64,000 nt of DNA, taken from positions 310,001 to 374,000 of the forward strand of contig NW_027480600.1 of NCBI RefSeq assembly GCF_051401765.1, read 5' to 3'. The translations under genes and the position numbers were made by a program. This stretch comes from Calliopsis andreniformis (Eukaryota > Arthropoda > Insecta > Hymenoptera > Andrenidae). The notes under the pieces were generated by a model, which did no database searches, was not told where the DNA came from, and saw only the letters and a list, made by a program, of their open reading frames with translations. This document shows positions 1 through 12,769 of this stretch, piece by piece (the stretch's first letter is position 1; every line of letters starts with the position of its first letter).

Positions 1-499
1 TCAATCCTCATTCTTCAATCCTCAACACCCAATCCTCAATCTTCAATGCTCAACCTTCAATCCACAATTCTCAATCCACAATCCTCAATCCTCAGACCTC
101 AAACATCAACACTCAACCCTCAGTCCTCGTCCTCAATCCACAACACTCACTCCTCGATCCTCAATCTTCAATCATCAATATTCAACTTTCAATCCTCAAT
201 CCTCAATCCTCAATACTCAATGCTCAATCCTCAATGTTCAATCCTCAATACCCAATCCTCAATCTTCTGTCCTCAATCCTCAATCCTCAACCCTCAATCG
301 TCAATCCACAATCCTCAATCCTCAATCCTTGATCTTCAATCCTCAATACTCAATCTTCAATCCTCAATCCTCAATGCTCAATCCTCAATTCTCAATCCTC
401 AATCGTCAGGCTTCAGTACTGAATACTCAATCTTCAATCCTCAATCCTCAATCCTCATTCCTCAATCCACAATCCTCAATCCTCAGTCCTCAATACTCA

Positions 500-1790
500 A
501 CCATCAATCCTCAATTCTCAATACACAATAGAATATCCTGAACTTTCAGGATTCAATACTCAAACCTCAACCCTCAACCCTCAGCCCTCATCCTCAATCC
601 TCAATCCTCAATACTCAATCCTCAATATTCAATCCTCAATACTCAATCTTCAATCCTCAATCCTCAATCCTCAATCCTCAATCCTCAATCCTCAGATATC
701 AATCCTCAATCTTCAATACTCAATCGTCAATCCTCAGTCCTCAATCCTCAATCCCCAATCCTCGTTCCTCAAACCTCAACCCTCAACCCTCAGTCCTCAT
801 GCTCAATTCTCAATTCTCAATACTCAATCCTCAATCCTCAATCTTCAATCCTCAATAATCAATCTCCAATCCTAGTTCCTCAATTCCCAATCCTCAATCC
901 TTAAACCTCAATCTTGAATCCTCAATCCCCAGGCCTCAAACTTCAATCCTCAATGCTCAATCCTCAATCCTCAGTCGTCAGTCCTCAATCCTCAATCCTC
1001 AATCCTCAAACCTCAATCCTCAACCGTCAGTCCTCGTCCTCAATCCTCAGCCCTCAATCCTCAATCCTCAATCTTCAATCCTCAATACTCAATCTTGAAT
1101 CCTCAATCCTCAATCCTCAATCCTCAATCTTCAATCCTCAATCCTCAATCCTCAATCCTCAATACTCATTCTTCAATCCTCAACGCCCAATCCTCAATCT
1201 TCAATCCTCAATCCTCAATCCTCAATTCTCAATCCTCAATCCTCAGTCCTCAGTCCTCAAACCTCAATCCTCAACCCTCAGGCCTCATCCTCAATCCTCA
1301 ATCCTCAACCCTCAATCCTCAAACTTCAATCCTCAATCTTCAATTCTCAATCCTCAATCCTCGATTCTGAATCCTCAATCGTCAATCCTCAGACCACAAA
1401 CATCAATATTCAACCCTCGGTCCTCGTCCTCAATCCACAATCTTCAATCCTCAATCCTCAATCCTCAATCCTCAACCCTCAATCCTCAGATATCAATCCT
1501 CAATCTTCAATACTCAATCGTCAATCCTCAGTCCTCAATCCTCAATCCCCAATCCTCGTGCCTCAAACCTCAATCCTCAACCCTCAGTCCTCAACCGTCA
1601 GTCCTCGTCCTCAATCCTCAACCCTCAATCCTCAATCCTCAATCCTCAATCTTCAATCCTCAATCCTCAATCTTCAATCCTCAATACTCAATCTTCAATC
1701 CTCAATCCTCAATTCTCAATCCTCAATCCTCAGGCCTCAGTCCTCAAACCTCAATCCTCAACCCTCAGCCCTCATCCTCAATCCTCAATC
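500..1790 (+). repeat. Segmental copy of 46191-47480 (offset 45691)
   Basis: The order of variant heptamers here matches 46191-47480 and again, shifted by 1260, 47511-48720. Shared landmarks include the units CCCCAGG near 918 and 46619, the AGTCGTCAGTCC string near 970 and 46665, and the phase-shifting TCGTCC units. Scattered single-base differences are visible (for example the hairpin at 535 is intact here but broken in the copy at about 46228), so this is an older duplication than the 7225-bp pair. Confidence 0.85.
535..552. repeat. Perfect 8-bp inverted repeat, 2-base loop
   Basis: The arms are ATCCTGAA and TTCAGGAT around CT. It sits just after CAATAGAAT and breaks the heptamer pattern. 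A palindrome needs G on this G-poor strand, so it stands out from the array. Confidence 0.85.
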
Positions 1791-4529
1791 CTCAACACTC
1801 AATCCTCAATCTTCAATCCTCAATACTCAATCTTCAATCCTCAATCCTCAATTCTCAATCCTCAGTACTCATGCTTCAATCCTCAATACCCAATCCTCAA
1901 TCTTCAATTCTCAATCCTCAACGCTCGATTCTCAGTCCTCAATCGTCAATCCTCAGACCACAAACATCAATATTCAACCCTCGGTCCTCGTCCACAATCC
2001 ACAATCCTCAATCCTCAATCCTCAATCCTCAATCCTCAATCCTCAATACTCAATCCTCAATCCTCAATCCTCAATCCTCAATGTTCAATCCGGAATACCC
2101 AATCCTCAATCTTCAATCCTCAATCCTCAATCCCCAATCCTCAATCCTTAATCTTCAATCCTCAATACTCAATCTTCAATCCTCAATCGTCAATCTCCAT
2201 TCCTGAGTAATCAATCTTCAATCCTCAATCCTCAATCCTCAATCCTCAATCCTCAATCCTCATTCTTCAATCCTCAATACCCAATCCTCAATCTTCAATC
2301 CTCAATCCTCAATCCTCAATTCTCAACCCTCAATCGTCAGTCCTCAGTCCTCAAACCTCAATCCTCAAACCTCAGCCCTCATCCTCAATCCCCAATCCTC
2401 AATCCTCAATCCTCAATATTCAATCCTCTATACTCAGTCTTCAATCCTCAATCCTCAATCCTCAATCCTCAATCCTCAATCCACAGTCATCAATCATCAA
2501 TCTTCAATACTCAATCGTCAATCCTCAGTCCTCAATCCTCAATCCCCAATGCTCGTTCCTCAAACCTCAATCCTCAACCGTCAGTCCTCACCTTCAATTC
2601 TCAACTCTCAATCCTCAATCCTCAATCCTCAATCTTCAATCCTCAATCGTCAATCCTCAATCCTCAATCTTCAATCCTCAATCCTCAATCCTCAATCCTC
2701 AATCCACATTCTTCAATCCTCAACGCCCAATCCTCAATCTTCAATCCTCAATCCTCAATCCTCAATTCTCAATCATCAATCCTCAGTCCTCAAGCCTCAA
2801 ACCTCAATCCTCACCCTTAGTCCTCACCCTCAATTCTCAATACTCAATCCTCAATCCTCAATCCTCAATCATCAATCCTCAATCCTCAATCCTCAATTCT
2901 CAATCCTCAATCCTCAATCCTCAGACCTCAAACATCAATACTCAGCCCTCAGTCCTCGTCCTCAATCCACAACCCTCAATCCTCGATCCTCAATCTTCAA
3001 TCATCAATATTCAATCTTCAAACCTCAATCCTCAATACTCAATGTTCAATCCTCCATACGCAATCCTGAATCTTCAATCCTCAATCCTCAATACTCAACC
3101 TTCAATCCTCAATCCTCAATCCTCAATCCTCAGTCCTCAATCCTCAGTCATCAATCCTCAATCTTCAATACTCAATCGTCAATCCTCAGTCCTCAATCTT
3201 GAATCCCCTATCCTCGTTCCTCAAACCTCAATCCTCAACCCTTAGTCCTCACCCTCAATTCTCAATTCTCAATCCTCAATCCTCAATCCTCAATCTTCAA
3301 TCCTCAATAATCAATCTCCAATCCTAGATCCTCAATCCCCAATCCTCAATCCTTAATCCTCAATTTTCAATCCTCAATCCCCAGTCCTCAAACTTCAATC
3401 CTCAATGCTCAATCCTCAATCCTCAGTCCTCAGTCCTCAATCATCAATCCTCAATCCTCAAACCTCAAACCTCAACCGTCAGTCCTCGTCCTCAATCCTC
3501 AACACTCAATCCTCAATCCTCAACCTTCAATCCCCAATACTCAATCTTCAAATCTCAATCCTCAATCCTCAATCCTCAATCTTCAATCCTCAATCCTCAA
3601 TCCTCAATCCTCAGTCATCAATCCTCAATCCTCAATCCTCAATATTCAATCCTCAATACTCAATCTTCAACCCTCAATCCTCAATCCCGAATTCTCAATC
3701 CTCAATCCTCAATACGCAATATTCCATCCTCAATCCTCAATCTTCAATCCTCAATACTCAACCTTCAATCCTGAATCATCAATCCTCAATCCCCAATCCT
3801 CAATCCTCAATCGTCAGGCTTCAGTACTCAATACTCAATCTTCAATCCTCAATCCTAAATCCTCATTCCTCAATCCTCAATCCTCGATCCTCTATCCTCA
3901 ATCATCAATCCTCAATCTTCAATACTCAATCCTCAATCTTCAATCCTCAATACTCAATCCTCTATCCTCAATCCTCAATCCTCAATGTTCAATCCGCAAT
4001 ACCCAATCCTCAATTGTCAATCCTCAATCCCCGATCCTCAATCTTCAATCCTCAACCCTCAATCCTCAATCCTCAATCCTCAATACTCAATCCTCAATCC
4101 TCAATCCTCAATCCTCAATGTTCAATACGGAATACCCAATCCTCAATCTTCAATCCTCAATCCTCAATCCCCAATCCTCAATCCTTAATCTTCAATCCTC
4201 AATACTCAATCTTCAATCCTCTATCCTCAATCCTCGGTCCTCAATCCTCAATCGTCAATCTCCATTCCTGAATAATCAATCTTCAATCCTCAATCCTCAA
4301 TCCTCAATCCTCAATCCTCAATCCTCAATCCTCATTCTTCAATCCTCAATACCCAATCCTCAATCTTCAATCCTCAATCCTCAATCCTCAATTCTCAACC
4401 CTCAATCGTCAGTCCTCAGTCCTCAAACGTCAATCCTCAAACCTCAGCCCTCGTCCTCAATCCTCAATCCTCAATCCTCAATCCTCAATACCCAACCATC
4501 AATCCTCAATTCTCAATACTCAATAGAAT

Positions 4530-4547
4530 ATCCTGAATTTTCAGGAT
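4530..4547. repeat. Perfect 8-bp inverted repeat, TT loop
   Basis: ATCCTGAA and TTCAGGAT flank TT. The surroundings (AATAGAAT before, TCAATACTCAA after) match the copies at 535 and 5407. Confidence 0.85.
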
Positions 4548-5406
4548 TCAATACTCAATCCTCAACCCTCAACCCTCAGCCCTCATCCTCAATCCCCAAT
4601 CCTCAATCCTCAGTCCTCAATATTCAATCCTCTATACTCAATCTTCAATCCTCAGTCCTCAATCCTCAATCCTCAATCCTCAATCCTCAGTCATCAATCA
4701 TCAATCTTCAATACTCAATCGTCAATCCTCAGTCCTCAATCCTCAATCCCCAATCCTCGTTCCTCAAACCTCAATCCTCAACCCTCAGTCCTCATCTTCA
4801 ATTCTCAACTCTCAATCCTCAATCCTCAATCCTCAACCTTCAATCCTCAATCCTCAATCCTCAATCCTCAATTTCAATCCTCAATCCTCAATCCTCAATC
4901 CTCAAACCTCATTCTTCAATCCTCAACGCCCAATCCTCAATCTTCAGTCCTCAATCCACAATCCTCAATTCTCAATTCTCAATCCTCAGTCCTCAGTCCT
5001 CAAACCTCAATCCTCAACCCTCAGCCCTCATCCTCAATCCTCAATACTCAACCCTCAATCCTCAATCTTCAATCCTCAATACTCAATCTTCAATACTCAA
5101 TCCTCAATTCTCAATCCTCAATACTCAATCCTCAAACGTCAATCCTCCATCCCCAATCCTCAATCATCAATCGTCAATCCTCAATCCTCAATCCTCAATC
5201 CTCAACATTCAATCCTTAATACTCAATCTTCAACCCTCAATCCTCAATCCCCAATTCTCAATACTCAATCCTCAATCCTCAATCCTCAGTCCTCAAACCT
5301 CAATCCTCAAACCTCAGCCCTCGTCCTCAATCCTCAATCCTCAATCCTCAATCCTCAATCCTCAATACCCAACCATCAATCCTCAATTCTCAATACTCAA
5401 CAGAAT

Positions 5407-5424
5407 ATCCTGAATTTTCAGGAT
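5407..5424. repeat. Perfect 8-bp inverted repeat, TT loop
   Basis: Same arms and loop as the copy at 4530, 877 bp downstream of it. The upstream flank has CAACAGAAT instead of CAATAGAAT. Confidence 0.85.
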
Positions 5425-6099
5425 TCAATACTCAAACCTCAACCCTCAGCCCTCAGCCCTCATCCTCAATCCCCAATCCTCAATCCTCAATCCTCAATAT
5501 TCAATCCTCTATACTCAGTCTTCAATCCTCAATCCTCAATCCTCAATCCTCAATCCTCAATCCTCAATTCTCAATCCTCAATCCTCAATCCTCAGACCTC
5601 AAACATCAATACTCAGCCCTCAGTCCTCGTCCTCAATCCACAACCCTCAATCCTCGATCCTCAATCTTCAATCAACAATATTCAATCTTCAATCCTCAAT
5701 CCTCAATACTCAATGTTCAATCCTCCATACGCAATCCTCAATCTTCAATCCTCAATCCTCAATACTCAAACTTCAATCCTCAATCCTGAATCCTCAATCC
5801 TCAGTCCTCAATCCTCATTCCTCAATACTCAGTCCTCAATCCTCAATACTCGATCCTCGATCTTCAATCCCCAATACTCAATCTTCAATCCTCAATCCTC
5901 AATCGTCAGGCTTCAGTACTCAATACTCAATCTTCAATCCTCAACCCTCAATCCTCATTCCTCAATACTCAATCCTCAATCCTCAATCCTCAATCCTCAA
6001 TCCTCAATCCTCAACCTTCAATCCTCAATACTCAATCTTCAATCTTCAATCCTCAATCCTCAATCCTCAATCCTCAAGCCTCAATCCTCAATCCTCAAT

Positions 6100-6690
6100 C
6101 CTCAATCTTCAATCCTTAATACACAATCTTCAATCCTCAGTCCTCAATCCTCTATCCTCAATCCTCATTCCTCAATCCTCAATACCCAATCCGCAATCTT
6201 CAATCCTCAATCCTCAATCCCCATTCTTCAATCCTCAATACGCAATCCTCAATCTTCAGTCCTCAATCATCAATCCACAATCTTCAATACTCAATCGTCA
6301 ATCCTCATTCATCAATCCTCGATACCCAATCCTCAATCTTCAATCCTCAATCCTCAATCCTCAATCCTCAGTCCTCAATCATCAATCCTCAATACTCAAT
6401 CTTCAATCCTCAATCCTCAGTCCACAAACCACAATTCTGAATCCTCAATCCTGCATCCTCAATCTTCAGCCATCAGTCCTCAACAATCAGTTGTCAATCC
6501 TCAATCCCCAATGGAATATCCTCAATTCACAGTTTTCAATACGCAATACTCAATCTGCAATCTTCAAATCTCTATCCACAAACATCAATTCTCATCACCC
6601 AACCCTGAACGCTCAGTCCTCAATGTTCAATCCTCAATCCTCAATTCTCAATATTCAATCCTCAATACTGAATCTTCAATCCTCAGTCCT
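6100..6690 (+). repeat. Segment duplicated at 9203-9793 (offset 3103)
   Basis: Both copies share a string of unusual units in order: CCTTAATACACAATC, a TCTATCC unit, CCCAATCCGCAATC, a CCCCATTC unit, and then a type T CAGTTG block. Copies differ by scattered single bases. Confidence 0.85.
6481..6606 (+). repeat. CAGTTG block, type T (first copy in the window)
   Basis: This 126-bp block is 18 heptamers long and holds, in order, CAACAATCAGTTGTC, GGAATATCCTCAATTCACAG, AATCTGCAATC, TCCACAAAC and TTCTCATCAC. This copy reads CAATGG where most copies read CAATAG, and CATCACCCAACC where most read CATCACTCAACC. Confidence 0.9.
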
Positions 6691-7129
6691 CAATCCTCAA
6701 TCCTCAATCCTCGATTCTGAATCCTCAATCCTCAGACCGTAAACATCAACATTCAACCCTCGGTCCTCGTCCTCAATCCACAACCCTCAATCCTCAATTC
6801 TCAATCCTCAATCCTCAATCCTCAGTCCTCAATCCTCAATCGTCAATCCTCAGTCCTCAACCCTCAGTCCTCATCCTCAATTCTCAATCCTCAATACTCA
6901 ATCCTCAATCTTCAATCCTCAATAATCAATCTCCAATCCTAGATCCTCAATCCACAATCCTCAATCCTCAATCCTTAATCCTCAATCTTCAATCCTCAAT
7001 CCCCAGTCCTCAATCGTCAATCCTCAATCCTCAATCCTCAATACTCACTCTTCAATCCTCAATCCTCAGTCCACAAACCTCAATTCTGAATCCTCTATCC
7101 TGCATCCTCAATCTTCAGCCCTCAGTCCT

Positions 7130-7210
7130 CAACAATCAGTTGTCAATCCTCAATCCCCAATAGAACATCCTCAATTCACAGTTTTCAATACTCAATACTC
7201 AATCTGCAAT
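7130..7210 (+). repeat. CAGTTG block, type T, truncated
   Basis: The left two thirds are present with AGAACATCC in place of AGAATATCC. After AATCTGCAAT the sequence returns to plain heptamers, so the CACAAACATC and TTCTCATCACT part is missing. Confidence 0.85.
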
Positions 7211-7851
7211 CCTCAATCCTCAATCCTCATACTTGAATCCTCAACACCCAATCCTCAATCTTCAATCCTCAATCCTCAATCCTCAATTCTCAACCCTCAA
7301 TCCTCAATCCTCAGACCTCAAACGTCAATACTCAACTCTCAGTCCTCGTCCTCAGTCCATAACACTCAATCCTCAATCCTCAATCTTCAACACTCAATCC
7401 TCAATGTTCAATCCTCAATACTCAATCTTCACTCCTCAATCCTCAATTCTCAATCCTCAGTACTCATTCTTCAATCCTCAATACCCAATCCTCAATCTTC
7501 AATTCTCAATCCTCAATCCTCGATTCTCAGTCCTCAATCGTCAATCCTCAGACCACAAACATCAATATTCAACCCTCGGTCCTCGTCCTCAATCCACAAT
7601 CCTCAATCCTCAATCCTCAACCTTCAATCATCAATATTCATTCTTCAATCCTCAATCCTCAAAACTCAATCCTCAATCCTCATTCCTCAATCTTTAATCC
7701 TCAATCCTCAATACTCAATCCTCGATCCTATATCTTCAACCCTCAATACTCAATCTTCAATCCTCAATCCTCAATCCTCAATCATCAATCTTCAATCCTC
7801 AATCCTCAAAACTCAATCCTCAATCCTCAATCCTCAATCCTCAATCCTCAA

Positions 7852-8715
7852 TCTTCAATCCTCAATCCTCAATCCTCAATTCTCAATCCTCAATCCTCAA
7901 TCCTCAGAACTCAAACATCAATACTCAGCCCTCAGTCCTCGTTCTCAATCCACAACTCTCAATCCTCAATCCTCAATCTTCAATCATCAATATTCAATCT
8001 TCAATCCTCAATCCTCAATACTCAATGTTCAATCCTCAATACGCAATCCTCAATCTTCAATCCTCAATCCTCAATACTCAACCTTCAATCCTCAATCCTC
8101 AATCCTCAATCCTCAATCCTCAATCCTCAATCCTCAGTCATCAATCCTCAATCATCAATACTCAATCGTCAATCCTCAGTCCTCAATCCTCAATCCCCTA
8201 TCCTCGTTCCTCAAACCTCAATCCTCAACCCTTAGTCCTCACTCTCAATTCTCAATTCTCAATCCTCAATCCTCAATCCTCAATCATCAATCCTCAATCC
8301 TCAATCCTCAATTCTCAATCCTCAATCCTCAATCCTCAGACCTCAAACATCAATACTCAGCCCTCAGTCCTCGTCCTCAATCCACAACCCTCAATCCTCG
8401 ATCCTCAATCTTCAATCATCAATATTCAATCTTCAATCCTCAATCCTCAATACTCAATGTTCAATCCTCCATACGCAATCCTCAATCTTCAATCCTCAAT
8501 CCTCAATACTCAACCTTCAATCCTCAATCCTCAATCCTCAATCCTCAATCCTCAATCCTCAGTCATCAATCCTCAATCTTCAATACTCAATCGTCAATCC
8601 TCAGTCCTCAATCTTCAATCCCCTATCCTCGTTCCTCAAACCTCAATCCTCAACCCTTAGTCCTCACCCTCAATTCTCAATTCTCAATCCTCAATCCTCA
8701 ATCCTGAATCCTCAA
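7852..8715 (+). repeat. Tandem duplication, period 432 bp (two units)
   Basis: Unit one (7852-8283) and unit two (8284-8715) have the same succession of variant units, including CAAACATCAATACTCAGCCC, CAATATTCAATC, TTCAATCCTC[A/C]ATACGC and CCCTATCCTCGTTCC. The second unit has TCCATACGC and the first TCAATACGC. A related single copy lies at about 2870-3250. Confidence 0.85.
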
Positions 8716-8763
8716 TCCTCAATACCCAACCATCAATCCTCAATTCTCAATACTCAATAGAAT

Positions 8764-8781
8764 ATCCTGAATTTTCGGGAT
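8764..8781. repeat. Imperfect inverted repeat (one mismatch)
   Basis: The left arm ATCCTGAA is intact; the right arm is TTCGGGAT, one base off the perfect arm of the copies at 535, 4530 and 5407. Confidence 0.75.
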
Positions 8782-9202
8782 TCAATACTCAAACCTCAAC
8801 CCTCAACCCTCAGCCCTCATCCTCAATCCCCAATCCTCAATCCTCAATCCTCAATATTCAATCCTCTATACTCAGTCTCAATCCTCAATCCTCAATCCTC
8901 AATCCTCAATCCTCAATCCACAGTCATCAATCATCAATCTCCCATACTCAATCGTCAATCCTCAGTCCTCAATCCTCAATCCCCAATGCTCGTTCCTCAA
9001 ACCTCAATCCTCAACCCTCAGTCCTCACCTTCAATTCTCAACTCTCAATCCTCAATCCTCAATCCTCAATCTTCAATCCTCAATCCTCAATCCTCAATCC
9101 TCAATCCTCAATTCTCAATCCTCAATCCTCAATCCTCAGACTTCAAACATCAATACTCAGCCCTCAGTCCTCGTCCTCAATCCACAACCCTCAATCCTCG
9201 AT

Positions 9203-9793
9203 CCTCAATCTTCCATCCTTAATACACAATCTTCAATCCTCAGTCCTCAATCCTCTATCCTCAATCCTCATTCCTCAATCCTCAATACCCAATCCGCAAT
9301 CTTCAATCCTCAATCCTCAATCCCCATTCTTCAATCCTCAATACGCAATCCTCAATCTTCAATCCTCAATCCTCAATCCACAATCTTCAATACTCAATCG
9401 TCAATACTCATTCATCAATCCTCGAAACCCAATCCTCAATCTTCAATCCTCAATCCTCAATCCTCAATCCTCAGTTCTCAATCATCAATCCTCAATACTC
9501 AATCTTCAATCCTCAATCCTCAGTCCACAAACCACAATTCTGAATCCTCAATACTGCATCCTCAATCTTCAGCCCTCAGTCCTCAACAATCAGTTGTCAA
9601 TCCTCAATCCCCAATAGAGTATCCTCAATTCACAGTTTTCAATACGCAATACTCAATCTGCAATCTTCAGACCTCTATTCACAAACATCAATTCTCATCA
9701 CTCAACCCTGAACGCTCAGTCCTCAATGTTCAGTCCTCAATCCTCAATTCTCAATCTTCAATCCTCAATACTGAATCTTCAATCCTCAATACT
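9203..9793 (+). repeat. Copy of 6100-6690
   Basis: It carries the same ordered landmarks as the source 3103 bp upstream, ending in the type T CAGTTG block. It was itself then copied to 11034 onward by the 1831-bp event. Confidence 0.85.
9584..9709 (+). repeat. CAGTTG block, type T
   Basis: It lies exactly 3103 bp after the first copy. It reads AGAGTATCC instead of AGAATATCC, and has the type T features CAGACCTC and TCTATTCACAAAC. Confidence 0.9.
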
Positions 9794-10469
9794 CAATCCT
9801 CAATCCTCAATCCTCAATCATCAATCCTCAATAATCAACCTCCAATCCTAGATCCTCAATGCCCAATCCTCAATCTTCAATCCTCATTCCTCAATACTCA
9901 ATCCTCAATCCTCAATCCTCAATCCTCAATCCTCAATCCTCAACCTTCAATCCTCAATACTCAATCTTCAATCTTCAATCCTCAATCCTCAAGCCACAAT
10001 CTTCAATACTCAATCGTCAATCCTCATTCATCAATCCTCGATACCCAATCCTCAATCTTCAATCCTCAATACTCAATCTTCAATCCTGAATCCTCAATCC
10101 TCAATCCTCAATCCTCAACCCTCAATCCTCAATCCTCAATCCTCAATACTCGATCCTCGATCTTCAATCCACAATACTCAATCTTCAATCCTCAATCCTC
10201 AATCCTCAATCCTCAATACTCAATCCTCAATCGTCAGGCTTCAGTACTCAATACTCAATCTTCAATCCTCAATCCTGAATCCTCATTCCTCAATACTCAA
10301 TCCTCAATCCTCAATTCTCAATCCTCAATCCTCAATCCTCAACCTTCAATCCTCAATACTCAATCTTCAATCTTCAATCCTCAATCCGCAATCCTCAATC
10401 CTCAATCCTCAATCCTCAATCCTCAATTCTCAACCATCAACCCTCAATTCTCAATACTCAATAGAATAT

Positions 10470-10483
10470 CCTGAATTCTCAGG
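10470..10483. repeat. Degenerate inverted repeat (5-bp arms)
   Basis: CCTGA and TCAGG flank ATTC, giving a centre of GAATTC. This is a variant of the 8-bp hairpin seen near 535, with GGGTTC instead of GGATTC on the right. Confidence 0.7.
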
Positions 10484-11414
10484 GTTCAATACTCAAACCT
10501 CAATCCTCAACCCTCAGCCCTCAGCCCTCATTCTCCATCCTCAATCCTCAATCCTCAACCCTCAACCTTCAATCCCCAATACTCAATCTTCAATCCTCAA
10601 TCCTCAATACTCAATCCTCAATCCTCAATCCTCAGTCATCAATACTCAATCTTCAATACTCAATCTTCAATCCTCAATACACAATCCTCATTCCTCAATC
10701 CTCAATCCTCAATCCTCAATCCTCAATCCTCAATCCTCAATCCTCAATCCACAGTCATCACTCATCAATCTCCCATACTCAATCGTCAATCCTCAGTCCT
10801 CAATCCTCAATCCCCAATGCTCGTTCCTCAAACCTCAATCCTCAACCCTCAGTCCTCACCTTCAATTCTCAACTCTCAATCCTCAATCCTCAATCCTCAA
10901 TCTTCAATCCTCAATCCTCAATCCTCAATCCTCAATCCTCAATTCTCAATCCTCAATCCTCAATCCTCAGACTTCAAACATCAATACTCAGCCCTCAGTC
11001 CTCGTCCTCAATCCACAACCCTCAATCCTCGATCCTCAATCTTCCATCCTTAATACACAATCTTCAATCCTCAGTCCTCAATCCTCTATCCTCAATCCTC
11101 ATTCCTCAATCCTCAATACCCAATCCGCAATCTTCAATCCTCAATCCTCAATCCCCATTCTTCAATCCTCAATACGCAATCCTCAATCTTCAATCCTCAA
11201 TCCTCAAACCACAATCTTCAATACTCAATCGTCAATACTCATTCATCAATCCTCGAAACCCAATCCTCAATCTTCAATCCTCAATCCTCAATCCTCAATC
11301 CTCAGTCCTCAATCATCAATCCTCAATACTCAATCTTCAATCCTCAATCCTCAGTCCACAAACCACAATTCTGAATCCTCAATACTGCATCCTCAATCTT
11401 CAGCCCTCAGTCCT

Positions 11415-11540
11415 CAACAATCAGTTGTCAATCCTCAATCCCCAATAGAATATCCTCAATTCACAGTTTTCAATACGCAATACTCAATCTGCAATCTTCA
11501 GACCTCTATTCACAAACATCAATTCTCATCACTCAACCCT
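11415..11540 (+). repeat. CAGTTG block, type T
   Basis: It corresponds to the block at 9584 at offset 1831 but keeps AGAATATCC. Confidence 0.9.
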
Positions 11541-12643
11541 GAACGCTCAGTCCTCAATGTTCAGTCCTCAATCCTCAATTCTCAATCTTCAATCCTCAAT
11601 ACTGAATCTTCAATCCTCAATACTCAATCCTCAATCCTCAATCCTCAATCCTCAACCCTCAGTCCTCAATCCTCAATACTCAATCCTCAATCGTCAATCC
11701 TCAATCCTCAATGTTCAATCCGCAATACCCAATCCTCAATCTTCAATCCTCAATCCTCCATCCCCAATCCTCATTCTTCAAACCTCAATCCTCAACCCTC
11801 AGTCCTCATCCTCAATTCTCAATTCTCAATCCTCAATCCTCAATCCTCAATATTCAAAACTCAATATTCAATCTCCAATCCTAGATCCCCAATTCCCAAT
11901 CCTCAATCTTCAATCCTCAATCCTCAATCCTCAATTCTCAATCCTCAATCCTCAATCCTTAGACCTCAAACATCAATATTCAACACTCGGACCTGTTCCT
12001 CAATCCACAACCCTCAATCCTCAATCCTCAATCTTCAATCATCAATACTCAATCTTCAGTCCTCAATCCTCAACCCCCAATCCTCAGTCCTCAATCCTCT
12101 ATCTTTAATCCTCAATCCTCAATCCTCAATCCTCAATCCTAAGCCTTCAACCCTCAATACTCAATCTTCAATCCTCAATCCTAAATCCTCAATCCTCAAT
12201 CCTCAATCCTCAATCTTCAGTGCTCAATACTCAATCTTCAATCCTCAATCCTCAATCCTCAATCCTCAATCATCATTCTTCAATCCTCAACACCCAATCC
12301 TCAATCTTCAATTCTCAACCTTCAATCCACAATTCTCAATCCTCAATCCTCAATCCTCAGACCTCAAACATCAATACTCAACCCTCAGTCCTCGTCCTCA
12401 ATCCACAACACTCAATCCTCGATCCTCAATCTTCAACCATCAATATTCAATTTTCAATACTCAATCGTCAATACTCAATACTCATTCCTCAATCCTCAAT
12501 TTTCAATCCTCAATACCCAATCCTCAATCTTCTATCCTCAATCCTCAATCCTCAATCCTCAATCCTCAATCCTCAATCTTCAGTCCTCAAACCTCAATCC
12601 TTATTCCTCAATACTGAATCCTCAATCTTCAGCCCTCAGTCCT

Positions 12644-12769
12644 CAACAATCACTTGTCAATCCCCATTCCTCAGTAGAATATCCCCAATTCACAGGTTTC
12701 AATACTCAATACTCAACCTGCAATCTTAAAATCTCTATCTACTAACATCAATTCTCATCACTCAACCCT
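12644..12769 (+). repeat. CAGTTG block, type K (CACTTG variant)
   Basis: The core reads CACTTGTCAATCCCC, followed by TCAGTAGAATATCCCC, ACAGGTTTC, CAACCTGCAATC and CTTAAAATC. It reads CTACTAAC where others read CCACAAAC. It is the most diverged type but has the same 126-bp length. Confidence 0.87.

Larger units (their letters stand above)
4420..5480 (+). repeat. Two copies of a hairpin-bearing segment about 870-877 bp apart
   Basis: The segment at about 4420-4600 (AAACCTCAGCCCTCGTCC, then CCCAACCATC, then the hairpin) recurs at about 5290-5480. The offset is 870 before and 877 after a run of plain units, so one copy gained or lost exactly one heptamer. Confidence 0.75.
1..6480 (+). repeat. 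Diverged left part of the array without CAGTTG blocks
   Basis: This stretch holds only degenerate heptamers, three perfect hairpin blocks (near 535, 4530 and 5407) and several copies of a block with the signature CAAACATCAATA followed by TCGTCC (for example near 95-190, 1390-1440, 1950-2000, 2930-2990 and 5590-5650). No gene is present. Internal copies are less alike than those to the right, which suggests an older or less recently homogenised section. That age reading is inference. Confidence 0.8.
8880..11649 (+). repeat. Segment 8880-9818 repeated at 10711-11649 (offset 1831)
   Basis: Both copies run from a plain-heptamer stretch through CACAGTCATCA, CATCAATCTCCCATACTC, CCCCAATGCTCG, the CAAACATC block and a type T CAGTTG block. 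Between the two copies, 9819-10710 holds other array sequence including a degenerate hairpin block at 10470. A third and fourth copy lie at 19223 onward and 40098 onward. Confidence 0.88.

Noticed and set aside
535..552. Rho-independent terminator
   Set aside because: The stem is only 8 bp with a 2-base loop, is AT-rich in part, and no T-run follows.
914..2206. 430-codon plus-strand open frame, with similar frames at 46605, 47865, 53830 and 55090
   Set aside because: The recurrence comes from DNA-level segmental duplication, not protein conservation; copies end at different places and overlap long frames in another phase.
4118..5413. 431-codon plus-strand open frame with S-I-L-N-P-Q repeats
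   Set aside because: It starts at a chance ATG inside a variant heptamer, has no ribosome-binding site or promoter, and the other plus frames over the same bases read the same peptide. Its length reflects absence of stops in the unit.
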